This document shows positions 1 through 7,302 of a stretch of DNA of 64,000 nucleotides, piece by piece. Source of the stretch: JAWLEP01 sp964553045 (lineage in GTDB: Bacteria; Fermentibacterota; Fermentibacteria; Fermentibacterales; JCC-6); the NCBI GenBank assembly GCA_964553045.1, contig CAZKJG010000005.1, positions 62,001 to 126,000 of the forward strand, in the 5' to 3' direction. Made by a program: the position numbers and the translations under genes. The notes below the pieces were generated by a model. That model was not told where the DNA came from, ran no database searches, and saw only the letters and a list, made by a program, of their open reading frames with translations. The stretch's first letter is position 1. Each line of letters begins with the position of its first letter.

Positions 1-18
1 GGGCGACAGCAGTCGCCC
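1..18 (-). terminator. Hairpin after the first gene
   Basis: A perfect 7-bp stem (GGGCGAC / GTCGCCC) with a 4-nt loop lies 7 nt past the stop of the minus-strand gene at 26-547. The window ends here, so any T-tract cannot be seen. It is placed as expected for an intrinsic terminator of the hydrolase transcript. Confidence 0.45.
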
Positions 19-25
19 CGCTTCT

Positions 26-547
26 CTACAGTCCCACTCCCAGGCCCAGCGTCCAGACCCATCGCGCATCGGCACGGGGCCCGCTCAGGTGCCTCAGAAC
101 ACCTGCCTCGAACTCCAGTACCAGGGCCCCGAACGTGATGGCCGGTCCGGCCAGCCAGGCGCCGGAATCCACGTATGGGTGGTCTTCGCCGGATTCTCCC
201 AGCCCGTCCCAGAAATGGCTGTCCATGGACCTGCACAGCTGCAGCCCAATACCCCATGACAGCACCGGCGCGCCCATGTGCACTCCCTGCCTCCAGCCGA
301 CGGTCAGTCCGTGCGCGTGCCGGCCGATATCCAGCTGAAGCAACGGTCCGTGGAAGCCGCCATCGGACCGCTGGCAGTTGACCGAGGCTCCCACCGACAG
401 CGTCAGTCCCTGCGGGTGCGACCAGCCCACCATGGCCCGGGGCAGCAGCAGGACCTCGTCCTCCGGCGGCTTCCAGCCGGCCGGTATGGCCCGCGCCGAA
501 TGGAGGGCGCCCAGCAGCAGCGCCACGAGGACCGCCCTGAGGAGCAT
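26..547 (-). CDS. Hypothetical secreted, beta-barrel-like protein
   Basis: A 173-residue protein whose first 20 residues form a typical Sec signal peptide (MLLRAVLVALLLGALHSARA). The rest is rich in alternating hydrophobic and Gly/Ser stretches (for example LTLSVGASVN and WTLGLGVGL at the C-terminus), as in small outer-membrane barrels. The C-terminal hydrophobic strand fits a barrel but does not prove one. The ATG lies 1 nt after the stop of the upstream PDZ hydrolase, so the two are probably translated together. No family is recognised. A periplasmic or outer-membrane location is inferred from the signal peptide only. Confidence 0.75.
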   Translation of the reverse strand: MLLRAVLVALLLGALHSARAIPAGWKPPEDEVLLLPRAMVGWSHPQGLTLSVGASVNCQRSDGGFHGPLLQLDIGRHAHGLTVGWRQGVHMGAPVLSWGIGLQLCRSMDSHFWDGLGESGEDHPYVDSGAWLAGPAITFGALVLEFEAGVLRHLSGPRADARWVWTLGLGVGL

Positions 548-548
548 C

Positions 549-2006
549 CTAGTCCCCGGCCATCAGGGGCATGAGAAGCTCCTCCAGGTCCAGGCGCAGC
601 TTAGCCGTGTAGAGCCTCCGGCCGTCCCCGGTGGCCTCCAGCAGGCTGTCGGCCATCCCAGGCGCAGGCTCCACTCCACCCCTGAATACCTCGTAGCCGT
701 TGCAGTCGACCACGATCTCGCTGTCCAGATCCACCATCTCCGGGTGCAGCAGAAGGGTGACGGTGCAGGGCCTGTTCACCTCCAGGCCGAAGGAGTTCCC
801 CTCCCTCTCCGCCACAACGGTAACCGACGGCCCGCTGCGTGGGAACAGCCAGTAGTGCTCCGGCGGGTCCAGAGACCCATCCAGTTCGGTTCTGGCGCCG
901 TTCCGTATCACGGTCATCGTAAACGGGTCACCCGGCGACATCCGCGCCTTCTCCGCCGACAGGTCGGCCAGGCTGTCCACCGGCGCCCCGTTGAAGGCCA
1001 CCAGGGTGTCCCCCGGCAGCAGTCCCGCCCTGTTGGCGGGGCTGTCCCCCTCGGGTACGCTCTCCACCGGAATTCCTCCGGTGGCCTCCCAGTCGGGCAA
1101 GAAGCCTATGGAGACCCTCCGGGAGAGCATGACCATGTTCTGGTCGCTGTCCTCGGCCAGCAGCGGCCAGGGCACGATGGAGTCCACGCGCAGCCAGTCG
1201 CATTGGGAAGGTTCCCCGGCCTGCCAGACGATCCTGCGGGGGAACCGGTCCCGTCTGACCGTATCGGCGAAGGCGAGGACCTCCTCCTCCAGCAGGGGAA
1301 GGTAATCGGCGTCATGGCCAAATCCGTCTAGTGTATAGTAATCAATAGACGCGCCGGAGCCCTGCGCCAGACCTATGGTGGGCGCCATCTCGGATACCGG
1401 GTAGAGGCCGTCCCGGTCGGTATGCGACGCCATGCCCGGCCGGCAGGCGAGGCTGGAGAGGTAGGTGGCCCTTTCCCCGGCTATGGCCGCCACCCCCGGA
1501 TGGCCCGAGAAGGCCATATAGCCGGCAAAGGGCGAGGGCGACAGCATCATCAGGCCCATGGCGCCGGATGCCCCGTCGGAGAAGCCGGCCACCAGCACCC
1601 GTGCATCGTCGATGCTGAGTCTGCCCTTCAGAGCAGCCACTATGTCCAGTATTCCCCTCTGCCCCACCGGGTCCCACCAGGTCGCGCCGGCTTGGCCGCA
1701 GGGAAGCGCCAGAACGAACCCCATATCCATCAGCTCGGGTATGAGGTAGTAGTCCGTGAGCACCTCGGGGCCGTACTCCGCCAGCTGCTCGGTGCTGACA
1801 CCGCCGTGCAGCCATACCAGCAGCGGCGCTGGCGTCTGCGGGTCGTATCCCTCCGGCAGCGCGTAGTAGAAGCGCCTGCGGACGCTGTCGGCGTAGAGCA
1901 GGCTGTCCTCCGCCAGCACGCCCGGCGCCGGCGGGTCCGTCACGCCGGGGGCGGTCGCCGCCGCGGCTGCCAGCAGAAGGATGGGAAAGCTCAGGGCCTG
2001 TGACAT
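549..2006 (-). CDS. Secreted alpha/beta-hydrolase with C-terminal PDZ domain
   Basis: A 485-residue protein. Residues 1-25 are a signal peptide. Residues 45-250 form an alpha/beta-hydrolase domain like dienelactone hydrolases and PHB-depolymerase-type esterases: an oxyanion-hole HGG near 67-69, nucleophile Ser143 in GFSDG, a likely acid in TDRDG (about 197-199) and His231 in GFGHD. Residues 300-385 resemble a PDZ domain (DSPANRAGLLPGDTLVAFNG). It is probably an esterase or peptidase acting in the periplasm or outside the cell, with the PDZ domain recruiting a partner or substrate. The substrate cannot be inferred. An ATG with GGAGGTACGG upstream supports the start. The 3' neighbour starts right after its stop codon. 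Confidence 0.82.
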   Translation of the reverse strand: MSQALSFPILLLAAAAATAPGVTDPPAPGVLAEDSLLYADSVRRRFYYALPEGYDPQTPAPLLVWLHGGVSTEQLAEYGPEVLTDYYLIPELMDMGFVLALPCGQAGATWWDPVGQRGILDIVAALKGRLSIDDARVLVAGFSDGASGAMGLMMLSPSPFAGYMAFSGHPGVAAIAGERATYLSSLACRPGMASHTDRDGLYPVSEMAPTIGLAQGSGASIDYYTLDGFGHDADYLPLLEEEVLAFADTVRRDRFPRRIVWQAGEPSQCDWLRVDSIVPWPLLAEDSDQNMVMLSRRVSIGFLPDWEATGGIPVESVPEGDSPANRAGLLPGDTLVAFNGAPVDSLADLSAEKARMSPGDPFTMTVIRNGARTELDGSLDPPEHYWLFPRSGPSVTVVAEREGNSFGLEVNRPCTVTLLLHPEMVDLDSEIVVDCNGYEVFRGGVEPAPGMADSLLEATGDGRRLYTAKLRLDLEELLMPLMAGD

Positions 2007-2210
2007 CTGTCCGTACCTCCTCGCGAAAATGCTCGATTCGAAAACTCCATGGGCTCAACAGGCGACCCCCGGCATACCGTGAAGGCGGCTCGTACCCCGG
2101 GTCCCGCCGCTCCAGGGCGTCCTCGAGGTCGTCCACCGCAAAGGCCATGTGGGGGGTCGTCTTTGCCGGCTCCGGCAGCGGGCGGTTCTCTGGGTATGCC
2201 GATGCGGCGG
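1991..2210 (-). pseudogene. Remnant of a VOC/glyoxalase-family gene
   Basis: Two adjacent minus-strand frames together resemble the C-terminal half of a single-domain VOC protein. One frame (from about 2208) reads KTTPHMAFAVDDLEDALE. A second frame, running to a stop at 1991, reads GVRAAFTVCRGSPVEPMEF. This matches the family pattern hiAFevdDld...gvrvaF...GapvEfmef with the middle lost and the frame broken. No start codon or intact reading frame remains, and the 3' end overlaps the start of the hydrolase. The call rests on motif recognition only. Confidence 0.45.
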
Positions 2211-2250
2211 TAACGGGTCTTTATTCCGAAACCTCCCGGGGCGTCTGCGA

Positions 2251-3594
2251 CTACAGCGAGAACCTCTCGGTGTGGATGCGCTCGGGCGGCGCTCCCATGC
2301 TCCCCAGCGTGCGGGTTACGGTCTCCATCATGGCCGGCGGCCCGCAAACGTAGAAGCCGGTCTGCCCGGTGTCCTCCAGATACCTCTCCAGCAGCTCGCG
2401 GTCGATGTAGCCGGTCTCGCCCTCCCATTCCGCGGAGGGTCTCGAGAGCACGTGAACCACTTCCAGCCCTGGAGGCGACTGGCTCCCGGCCAGGGCCGAG
2501 AGCTCCCGGCCGAAGGCGATGTCCCCGGCCGTTCTGTTCCCGTACAGCAGCAGGACATCCCGTTCGTTGCCGCTGTCGCGCATATGCCTCAGCATGCTCA
2601 TGAAGGGGGTTATGCCTATGCCTCCGGCCACCAGAACCAGCCTTCTGCGCTCGGGGCGAAGCAGATAGGAGAACCTGCCGTAGGGGCCCATTACGGCGGC
2701 CCTGTCCCCGGGCCGGGTCTCCCCCACTGTGCAGGTGAAGTCCCCCAGCTCCTTGGGCGCGATCTCCAGGGCACCGTCCTCCCCCGGCGCCGAGGCTATG
2801 GTGAAGGGGTGCTCCTCCGCCGGAAGCCCCCTGCCCCGAAGCAGCGTCACGAACATGAACTGTCCCGGCAGGTGCGTGAATACGCCATCACCCGATTCGG
2901 GCTCCATCCTCAGCCCCCATACACGGTCGGCCACCCTGGTCACCTCGGTTACAGCCAGGGCGCGACTCCTGGCGCGCAGACGCTGAAAGACCGTGAGATG
3001 CAGGTAGGAGAAGACCCCCAGGGCGGCAAGAACCAGCCAGAGAACGCCCATGGCCGGAGGCGCGTACTCCATGCGGATGGCCCAGCTGTGGACAAACGCG
3101 CCCGCCAGTATCGCCGGAGCGAAGGCGTTGTGCATGCGGAGCCACCACTGGAAGGGAATGCGGAGGGCGGCGTGAAAGAGGGCGCCGGTCGCGTACAGGA
3201 CCAGCACCGCCAGCGCCGCCTTGCCCACCATGAGCTGCCAGGGGAGCTGCAGGCTGGTGATCAGCCTCCAGCTGCCGCCGGAGAGCGACAGCAGGAGGGG
3301 GTGCAGAACGGCCAGGGCGAAGGCGGTGGCGCCCGCAACCCTGTGGAACGCCAGCAGCCTGTCCAGGCCGAAGGGGCGCTCGATCCAGTGGAAGCGGGCG
3401 GAGAGTGCCGGCTGCAGCATGAGAACGGGAAACGCCAGAAGGGCCGCCACCCTGCCGCCCGCCCTGAGCAGTCCGGTGCCCGTCAGGCCGCCCGTGACCG
3501 CCGTCAGCGCCAGTGGGGCCAGGACCAGCCCGGAGTAGAGGCCGGCTCTCCAGGCGATGGCTCTTCGATGACCGGCTGTTGCCGTCCTATGCAT
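2251..3594 (-). CDS. Ferric-reductase-like membrane flavohaem oxidoreductase
   Basis: A 447-residue protein with an N-terminal ferric reductase-like membrane domain and a C-terminal FAD/NAD(P) module of the ferredoxin-NADP reductase type. About six membrane helices carry paired histidines (H-x13-H in FHRVAGATAFALAVLH and again in HNAFAPAILAGAFVH), the usual bis-haem ligands. The flavin motif HPFTIAS, the nucleotide motif GGIGITPF and the late YVCGPPAMM motif are all present. It should pass electrons from cytoplasmic NAD(P)H across the membrane to haem; the final acceptor is unknown. The ATG at 3594 follows GGGAAGGG at good spacing. Upstream in-frame codons are arginine/proline-rich and unlikely to be translated. 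It follows the DUF454 gene by 43 nt. Confidence 0.85.
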   Translation of the reverse strand: MHRTATAGHRRAIAWRAGLYSGLVLAPLALTAVTGGLTGTGLLRAGGRVAALLAFPVLMLQPALSARFHWIERPFGLDRLLAFHRVAGATAFALAVLHPLLLSLSGGSWRLITSLQLPWQLMVGKAALAVLVLYATGALFHAALRIPFQWWLRMHNAFAPAILAGAFVHSWAIRMEYAPPAMGVLWLVLAALGVFSYLHLTVFQRLRARSRALAVTEVTRVADRVWGLRMEPESGDGVFTHLPGQFMFVTLLRGRGLPAEEHPFTIASAPGEDGALEIAPKELGDFTCTVGETRPGDRAAVMGPYGRFSYLLRPERRRLVLVAGGIGITPFMSMLRHMRDSGNERDVLLLYGNRTAGDIAFGRELSALAGSQSPPGLEVVHVLSRPSAEWEGETGYIDRELLERYLEDTGQTGFYVCGPPAMMETVTRTLGSMGAPPERIHTERFSL

Positions 3595-3637
3595 GTCTTC
3601 CCTTCCCGCGCCCTCCATTGCGGCCGGCCCGGGCGCA

Positions 3638-4069
3638 CTATCGGGCCTCCCCCTCCTCCGCGGCGGCGGAGCTCCCCGCCCCGGTCTTCTCGGCATCCGG
3701 CCTGAAGGTCGGTATCCACAGGAGGTGGGCGGTTACGCCCACCGCAACCCCCAGAAGCAGCAGCCGCAGCCACAGCGATGACACAGCCAGCACAGCCGTA
3801 GCCGCGATCGTTATCCACAGCGCCGCTATCGTCAGCACCTTCTGCAGGATCGGTATGCCGCGGCCCGCCCTGTAGTTCATTATGTAGCCGCCGAGAAATG
3901 GACTGTCCAGGAGCCAGTCGTAGAACCTTCGGGAGCTGCGGGCGTAACAGAAGGCGGCCAACAGCAGAAGCGGCGTGGTGGGAAGCAGGGGAACCACGAT
4001 CCCCACGACGCCCAGGCCCACCGATGCCGTACCGGCCAGAAGCAGCAGAAACCTCTTCGGGGACCTCAC
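3638..4069 (-). CDS. DUF454 (YbaN-like) inner-membrane protein
   Basis: A 143-residue membrane protein with the DUF454 hallmarks: VGIVVPLLPTTPLLLLAAFCYARSS followed by a short soluble segment (FYDWLLDSPFLGGYI) and two more membrane helices. The C-terminus is acidic and alanine-rich. Its biochemical function is unknown; in other bacteria members sit beside respiratory or haem genes, and here it precedes a haem-flavin reductase. The start is a GTG at 4069 that overlaps the TGA of the GH43 gene (GTGA), which implies translational coupling. No ATG exists upstream that would keep the family start position. Confidence 0.85.
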   Translation of the reverse strand: MRSPKRFLLLLAGTASVGLGVVGIVVPLLPTTPLLLLAAFCYARSSRRFYDWLLDSPFLGGYIMNYRAGRGIPILQKVLTIAALWITIAATAVLAVSSLWLRLLLLGVAVGVTAHLLWIPTFRPDAEKTGAGSSAAAEEGEAR

Positions 4070-4968
4070 CTCGGATCGGGCCCTTTCACCGACAGACGCA
4101 CCGGGAGGATCTCCCCGCCCTCTCCGTAGCGGACCCGGCAGAGTGAGGAGTCTCTGAAGTAGGGTGTGCCGCTCCGGCTCATGTCGTTGCAGATGAAGTA
4201 CCAGCCACCCTTCCAGCGAAAGAAAGACCCGTGCCTGTCCAGTGTAATGGCATGGCTTCCGTAGCGCAGCTCCGGGTCCACCAGCTCCTCCCGGATTATC
4301 GAGCCCCGGCATCTGTAGGGGCCGTACACGCTCTTCGACATCCCGTAGAAGCATCCCCAGGACAGGTAGTATACATCGCCGCGTCTGTGAATGTAGGGCT
4401 TGTCGTCGGCCCTGCCTCTCCCGTAGGGGCCCTCCGGGTCGACAATTTCTACCCTCCTGGGCGCCTCCGCCAGGGAGACCATGTCCTCTCCCAGCCTTGC
4501 CAGGTAGAAGTCCCATACGCCGAAGACCATATAGGCCTCCCCGTCATCGTCGGTGAACACACCCGGGTCGTAGGCCCCCACCGGAACGAGGCCGTCGTCC
4601 AGCATCGGCCGCCCCAGCGGATCCCTCCACGGTCCGGCCGGCGTGGGACCGACGACTACGGCCGTCCTCCGGCTTCCCTCGGACAGGTTCCAGTAGTACG
4701 TGCCTTCCCGCTCCGCGGCGTCCGTGGCCCAGCAAGCCTCGAACCCCCCGCCGATGTAGGTCCGCTCCGGCCCCAGCGTGCACTCGTGCCTCCATTCGAC
4801 CAGGTCCGCAGAGGACCATATCCACCAGTCCTTCATAACGTACTCCCTGCTCGCCGGCGAGCTGTCGTGGGTGGCGTAGAGCCATGCCCTGCCGTCGAAA
4901 ATCCTCACGTGCGGGTCGCAGAGGCCGATCCCGGGCAGGATCGGGGTCCCGCCGCTAAACGCGCCCAA
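4066..4968 (-). CDS. Glycoside hydrolase family 43-like protein
   Basis: A five-bladed beta-propeller of GH43 type, about 300 residues. An N-terminal CDPHVRIFDGRAWLYATHD carries the likely catalytic base Asp18. A mid-protein YDPGVFTDDDGEAYMVFG carries the second conserved Asp, and the DKPYIHRRGDVYYLSW and GGWYFICND blades follow. Family members remove arabinose or xylose residues from plant-type glycans; the substrate here is unknown. There is no signal peptide, so it is likely cytoplasmic and acts on imported oligosaccharides. I prefer the TTG at 4968 (GGAAGGG upstream). A longer GTG start at 5013 is possible, but it lies inside a palindromic operator-like site and lacks a ribosome binding site. 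Confidence 0.82.
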   Translation of the reverse strand: MGAFSGGTPILPGIGLCDPHVRIFDGRAWLYATHDSSPASREYVMKDWWIWSSADLVEWRHECTLGPERTYIGGGFEACWATDAAEREGTYYWNLSEGSRRTAVVVGPTPAGPWRDPLGRPMLDDGLVPVGAYDPGVFTDDDGEAYMVFGVWDFYLARLGEDMVSLAEAPRRVEIVDPEGPYGRGRADDKPYIHRRGDVYYLSWGCFYGMSKSVYGPYRCRGSIIREELVDPELRYGSHAITLDRHGSFFRWKGGWYFICNDMSRSGTPYFRDSSLCRVRYGEGGEILPVRLSVKGPDPR

Positions 4969-4999
4969 CCATGGCCCTTCCAGCTCGAGAAGGCCAACT

Positions 5000-5019
5000 T
5001 GTGTAGTAATCACTACACA
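5000..5019. promoter_or_regulatory. 20-bp palindrome, operator-like site A
   Basis: A perfect inverted repeat: TGTGTAGT, AATC, ACTACACA. It lies just upstream of the preferred GH43 start and has the same geometry (8-4-8) and nearly the same sequence as the site at 5281-5300. It looks like the binding site of a dimeric repressor, perhaps GntR-type. The regulator is not identified. Confidence 0.55.
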
Positions 5020-5265
5020 CTAAACATTCTCGCCTTCGCAATTCATGCCGGGATTCCGCCTTCGCATGAAGAGATTGCCATTCTCGACCTTCCAGTCCTC
5101 CCAGCCCCTCGCGCGGTAGAAACCGTAGGCCCGCAGCGAGGTGTCGGTATCCGTCGTCAGCCGGATCTCCCGCCATCCCAGCGACCACAGCCAGCCCTCC
5201 ACCCTGCCCATGAGCGTCGTACCCCATGCCCCTTGCCTAGAGGCCGGGCGGTACGGCTATCACCT
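5020..5265 (-). pseudogene. C-terminal remnant of a GNAT N-acetyltransferase
   Basis: One minus-strand frame reads RQGAWGTTLMGR, the acetyl-CoA loop motif A (Q/R-x-x-G-x-G/A), then GWREIRLTTDTDTSLRAYGFY and RARGWEDW, which are motif B and the usual GNAT C-terminus. The frame closes upstream at a TAG near 5262. VIAVPPG, which would precede motif A, is in a different frame, so the N-terminal half is missing or frameshifted. Only about 75 residues remain, too few for a GNAT fold. The fragment lies between two copies of the same palindromic site. Confidence 0.55.
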
Positions 5266-5280
5266 TCGGCTTTCGATTAG

Positions 5281-5300
5281 TGTATACTTATCACTATACA
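5281..5300. promoter_or_regulatory. 20-bp palindrome, operator-like site B
   Basis: TGTATACT, TATC, ACTATACA: a 7-of-8 matched inverted repeat with the same spacing as site A. A -10-like TATAGT lies inside it on the minus strand, upstream of the GNAT remnant. Together the sites suggest a consensus TGTRTAST-WATC-ACTAYACA. Confidence 0.5.
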
Positions 5301-5354
5301 TATTCCGGGCAGCGAGTCGGCAGCCTGCAGTCGGAGCGGTCTCGGTCGGCGCCA

Positions 5355-6059
5355 TCAGCCGTACAGCCATGACCTGCCCCTCTTCCCCACCCTCTCCACC
5401 AGACCGGACCTGTGCATGCAGTAGGCCATCTTCTGGGCCAGAGCCCTGCGCAGACCGGCGGACTCCGCCAGATCGGCGGTGGTAAACGGCCGCTTCAGGC
5501 CTTCGGGAAGAAGCGACACGATGTCGGAGGCCACGGTGAACGTATATCTCTCGGCCACCTCCAGGAGGCGACGCTCCTCGATGACCCAGCCGCGGCGGCG
5601 CCATCCCCGTCTTCCGTCGTAGCTCCTGACCTCCTCCTCCCGGGTGAGGAGGACTTCCAGCGAGAAACCCGGTCTGGTCAGCATGCGGGGAAGGCTCACC
5701 AGCTCGGTGAAGACCTCTTCCACCCTTCCGCGCTTCGGCGATTTTCGGCGGGAGGGCTCATCCAGGCCATTCGGGGGCAGCTTGATTATCCACTTCTCGA
5801 GGGGTACCGGATGGACCAGCCTTACGGTGTGGTTGTCCAGCAGAGCCACAAGCTTCGGGCGAATGGCGGAGAAGCCCCCGGTCTGTATCTCCAGCAGAAG
5901 TCCGTCCCGGACGATGTCCACCACGTATCCGTCCACGGGTACCTCGAAGCGGTCGCCGGGGCGTGCGTACCACTGCTTCAGGGCGGCGTGCAGCGGCCTC
6001 TCGTTCAACAGACCTATGCTGCGTCCGGTCCCTTCGGAATCGATTTCCCCATCGGTCAT
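5355..6059 (-). CDS. Conserved hypothetical, nuclease-fold-like with C-terminal winged helix
   Basis: A 234-residue soluble protein. The N-terminal half (LNERPLHAALKQWY ... VDGYVVDIVRDGLLLEIQTGGFSAIRPKL) has the spacing of a PD-(D/E)xK-like nuclease core: a buried Asp, then E-x-Q within LLEIQTG. The usual catalytic Lys is replaced by Thr, so activity is uncertain. Residues about 170-234 (FTTADLAESAGLRRALAQKMAYCMHRSGLVERVG) look like a winged helix. ATG follows GGAGGG at good spacing. It stands alone between two other minus-strand genes. I do not recognise a characterised family; the fold assignment is an inference. Confidence 0.7.
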   Translation of the reverse strand: MTDGEIDSEGTGRSIGLLNERPLHAALKQWYARPGDRFEVPVDGYVVDIVRDGLLLEIQTGGFSAIRPKLVALLDNHTVRLVHPVPLEKWIIKLPPNGLDEPSRRKSPKRGRVEEVFTELVSLPRMLTRPGFSLEVLLTREEEVRSYDGRRGWRRRGWVIEERRLLEVAERYTFTVASDIVSLLPEGLKRPFTTADLAESAGLRRALAQKMAYCMHRSGLVERVGKRGRSWLYG

Positions 6060-6152
6060 GGAATCCCTCCGCCCCCGGAACTCGGTTGCTCCGGCCGCCG
6101 CCGCTTGACATATGCAGACAGACCTTCCGGGCCTCGAGGGCGCGGCCGGCCT

Positions 6153-6911
6153 TCAGGCTGGCGACCATGCCTCTCGCCAGGCTGTCCGGCACCTGCACAG
6201 GTCACGGCCGTCGGAGGAGCGTCTCACCGCGCAGTTCTCGGTATCATTCCCGCCGTCGGAGAAGACGGCCACCTCCTCCTCCGGCAGGGCCTCGGACAGG
6301 AAGCTGAGCTCGATCATCCCGGGCTCATGGGCCTCCAGGAAGCCGTGGGAGTGGGCGTCGAGCATCCAGCGCAGGTAGCAGGCGGAGTTCACGTGGCCGT
6401 TTACGTCTATGTCGGAGAAGAGGACGGGGAGGCACGCCAGCCGTGAGCCCCCCTCCAGAGCCGGGACCTTCTCCGGGTCGGATTCCAGTACCCCCCTGCC
6501 CGGCAGCCAGGGGAAATCGTCCATCAGGCCCTCCAGCCGTCTGGGGCGGCCGCTCTCGGCGTCCAGCACCATCCAGCTGGAGCTCGCCACAACGCAAGGA
6601 TCACCCGATTCGGTGCCCAGAGTGAAGTCGCGCATGGCGTACAGCCTGCCCACCTGTCTCCCCCAGGTGCGCAGCTCCACCCTGTCGCCCCACTCCGCAA
6701 GCCTGCAGATCTTTATCCGAATACCGATGAGGACCCACATCAGCCCCCTCGAAACCAGGCTCTCGTAGCCGGCCGAGGTACCGTGCGTGTGGTTCCATGC
6801 GGTGTTCAGAAGTCGCGAAAGCAGTACGTGGGGCTTGATCCGGCCCCGCAGGTCCACATCGTGGGATTCGATGCGACGCCGCTCGGCGTACACCGGCTCC
6901 GCTGCATCCAT
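6153..6911 (-). CDS. Acyl-ACP thioesterase (FatA-like double hotdog)
   Basis: A 252-residue protein with two hotdog domains. The first begins PVYAERRRIESHDVDLRGRIKPHVLLSRLLNTAW. The second contains FSDIDVNGHVNSACYLRWMLD, where the Asn-x-His pair matches the catalytic Asn and His of plant FatA/FatB and bacterial acyl-ACP thioesterases. It should hydrolyse long-chain acyl-ACP in the cytoplasm and so end fatty-acid elongation. The ATG at 6911 is preceded by GGAGGG 7 nt upstream; the in-frame sequence further 5' is not protein-like. It is probably monocistronic, because a 120-nt gap with a hairpin separates it from the gene upstream. Confidence 0.88.
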   Translation of the reverse strand: MDAAEPVYAERRRIESHDVDLRGRIKPHVLLSRLLNTAWNHTHGTSAGYESLVSRGLMWVLIGIRIKICRLAEWGDRVELRTWGRQVGRLYAMRDFTLGTESGDPCVVASSSWMVLDAESGRPRRLEGLMDDFPWLPGRGVLESDPEKVPALEGGSRLACLPVLFSDIDVNGHVNSACYLRWMLDAHSHGFLEAHEPGMIELSFLSEALPEEEVAVFSDGGNDTENCAVRRSSDGRDLCRCRTAWREAWSPA

Positions 6912-7057
6912 ATGCTGCCCTCCGATGGCACAGGCTGCTTCGAGTACCGCTCTCCGGCGGCCGACCGGAACGCATCTATATGCAATGCGTCCCTTCCCGG
7001 GACAACCTTCCGGCAAAGGCCGCCGTAACGACACGTAAGCAAAGGGGCCCGGCAAAC

Positions 7058-7079
7058 GCCGAAGCCCCGCTGCTTCGGC
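7058..7079 (-). terminator. Hairpin directly after a small ORF
   Basis: A perfect 8-bp stem (GCCGAAGC / GCTTCGGC) with a 6-nt loop starts at the base after the stop codon of the small ORF at 7080-7181. GTTTGCC follows, so the T-tract is weak. It probably ends the transcript coming from the ABC ATPase end. Confidence 0.5.
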
Positions 7080-7181
7080 CTACGCGAAGGCCCGGGAGGA
7101 CTTGGCCTCCTTCTCCTTCTTGCTCTCGGGTTCGGCTGTGCTCCCAAGGTCTCCCGTCAGAAAACCGAATACGGTCGCCAT
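7080..7181 (-). CDS. Candidate small protein, 33 aa
   Basis: An ATG at 7181 with GGGGGTGG about 7 nt upstream opens a 33-codon frame: a hydrophobic start (MATVFGFLTGDLGS) and a charged Glu/Lys/Ser tail. The stop codon is followed at once by a strong hairpin. The frame is open further upstream to a TAA near 7256, with another in-frame ATG at 7196. An AT-rich, promoter-like stretch (TTGACT ... TATAAAT) overlaps the end of the ABC ATPase gene upstream at about 7285-7306. No homolog is recognised. A leader peptide or an untranslated RNA ending in the terminator are alternatives. Confidence 0.4.
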   Translation of the reverse strand: MATVFGFLTGDLGSTAEPESKKEKEAKSSRAFA

Positions 7182-7302
7182 ATCTGCCACCCCCATGGCG
7201 CAAGGCGTTTTCGAACCATCCCACGTCCACTGGACGAACGATGTGCGTAGATGTTACAAGGAAGATAGGAGCGCAAATATCTCTATTTATACATGCTCAA
7301 AA

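Noticed and set aside
378..1331. Plus-strand open frame opposite the PDZ hydrolase
   Set aside because: Antisense shadow with Arg/Pro/Gly-rich translation and no recognisable motif.
1332..1351. Third copy of the operator palindrome
   Set aside because: The left half matches the consensus but the right half does not, and the sequence encodes IDYYTL within the hydrolase.
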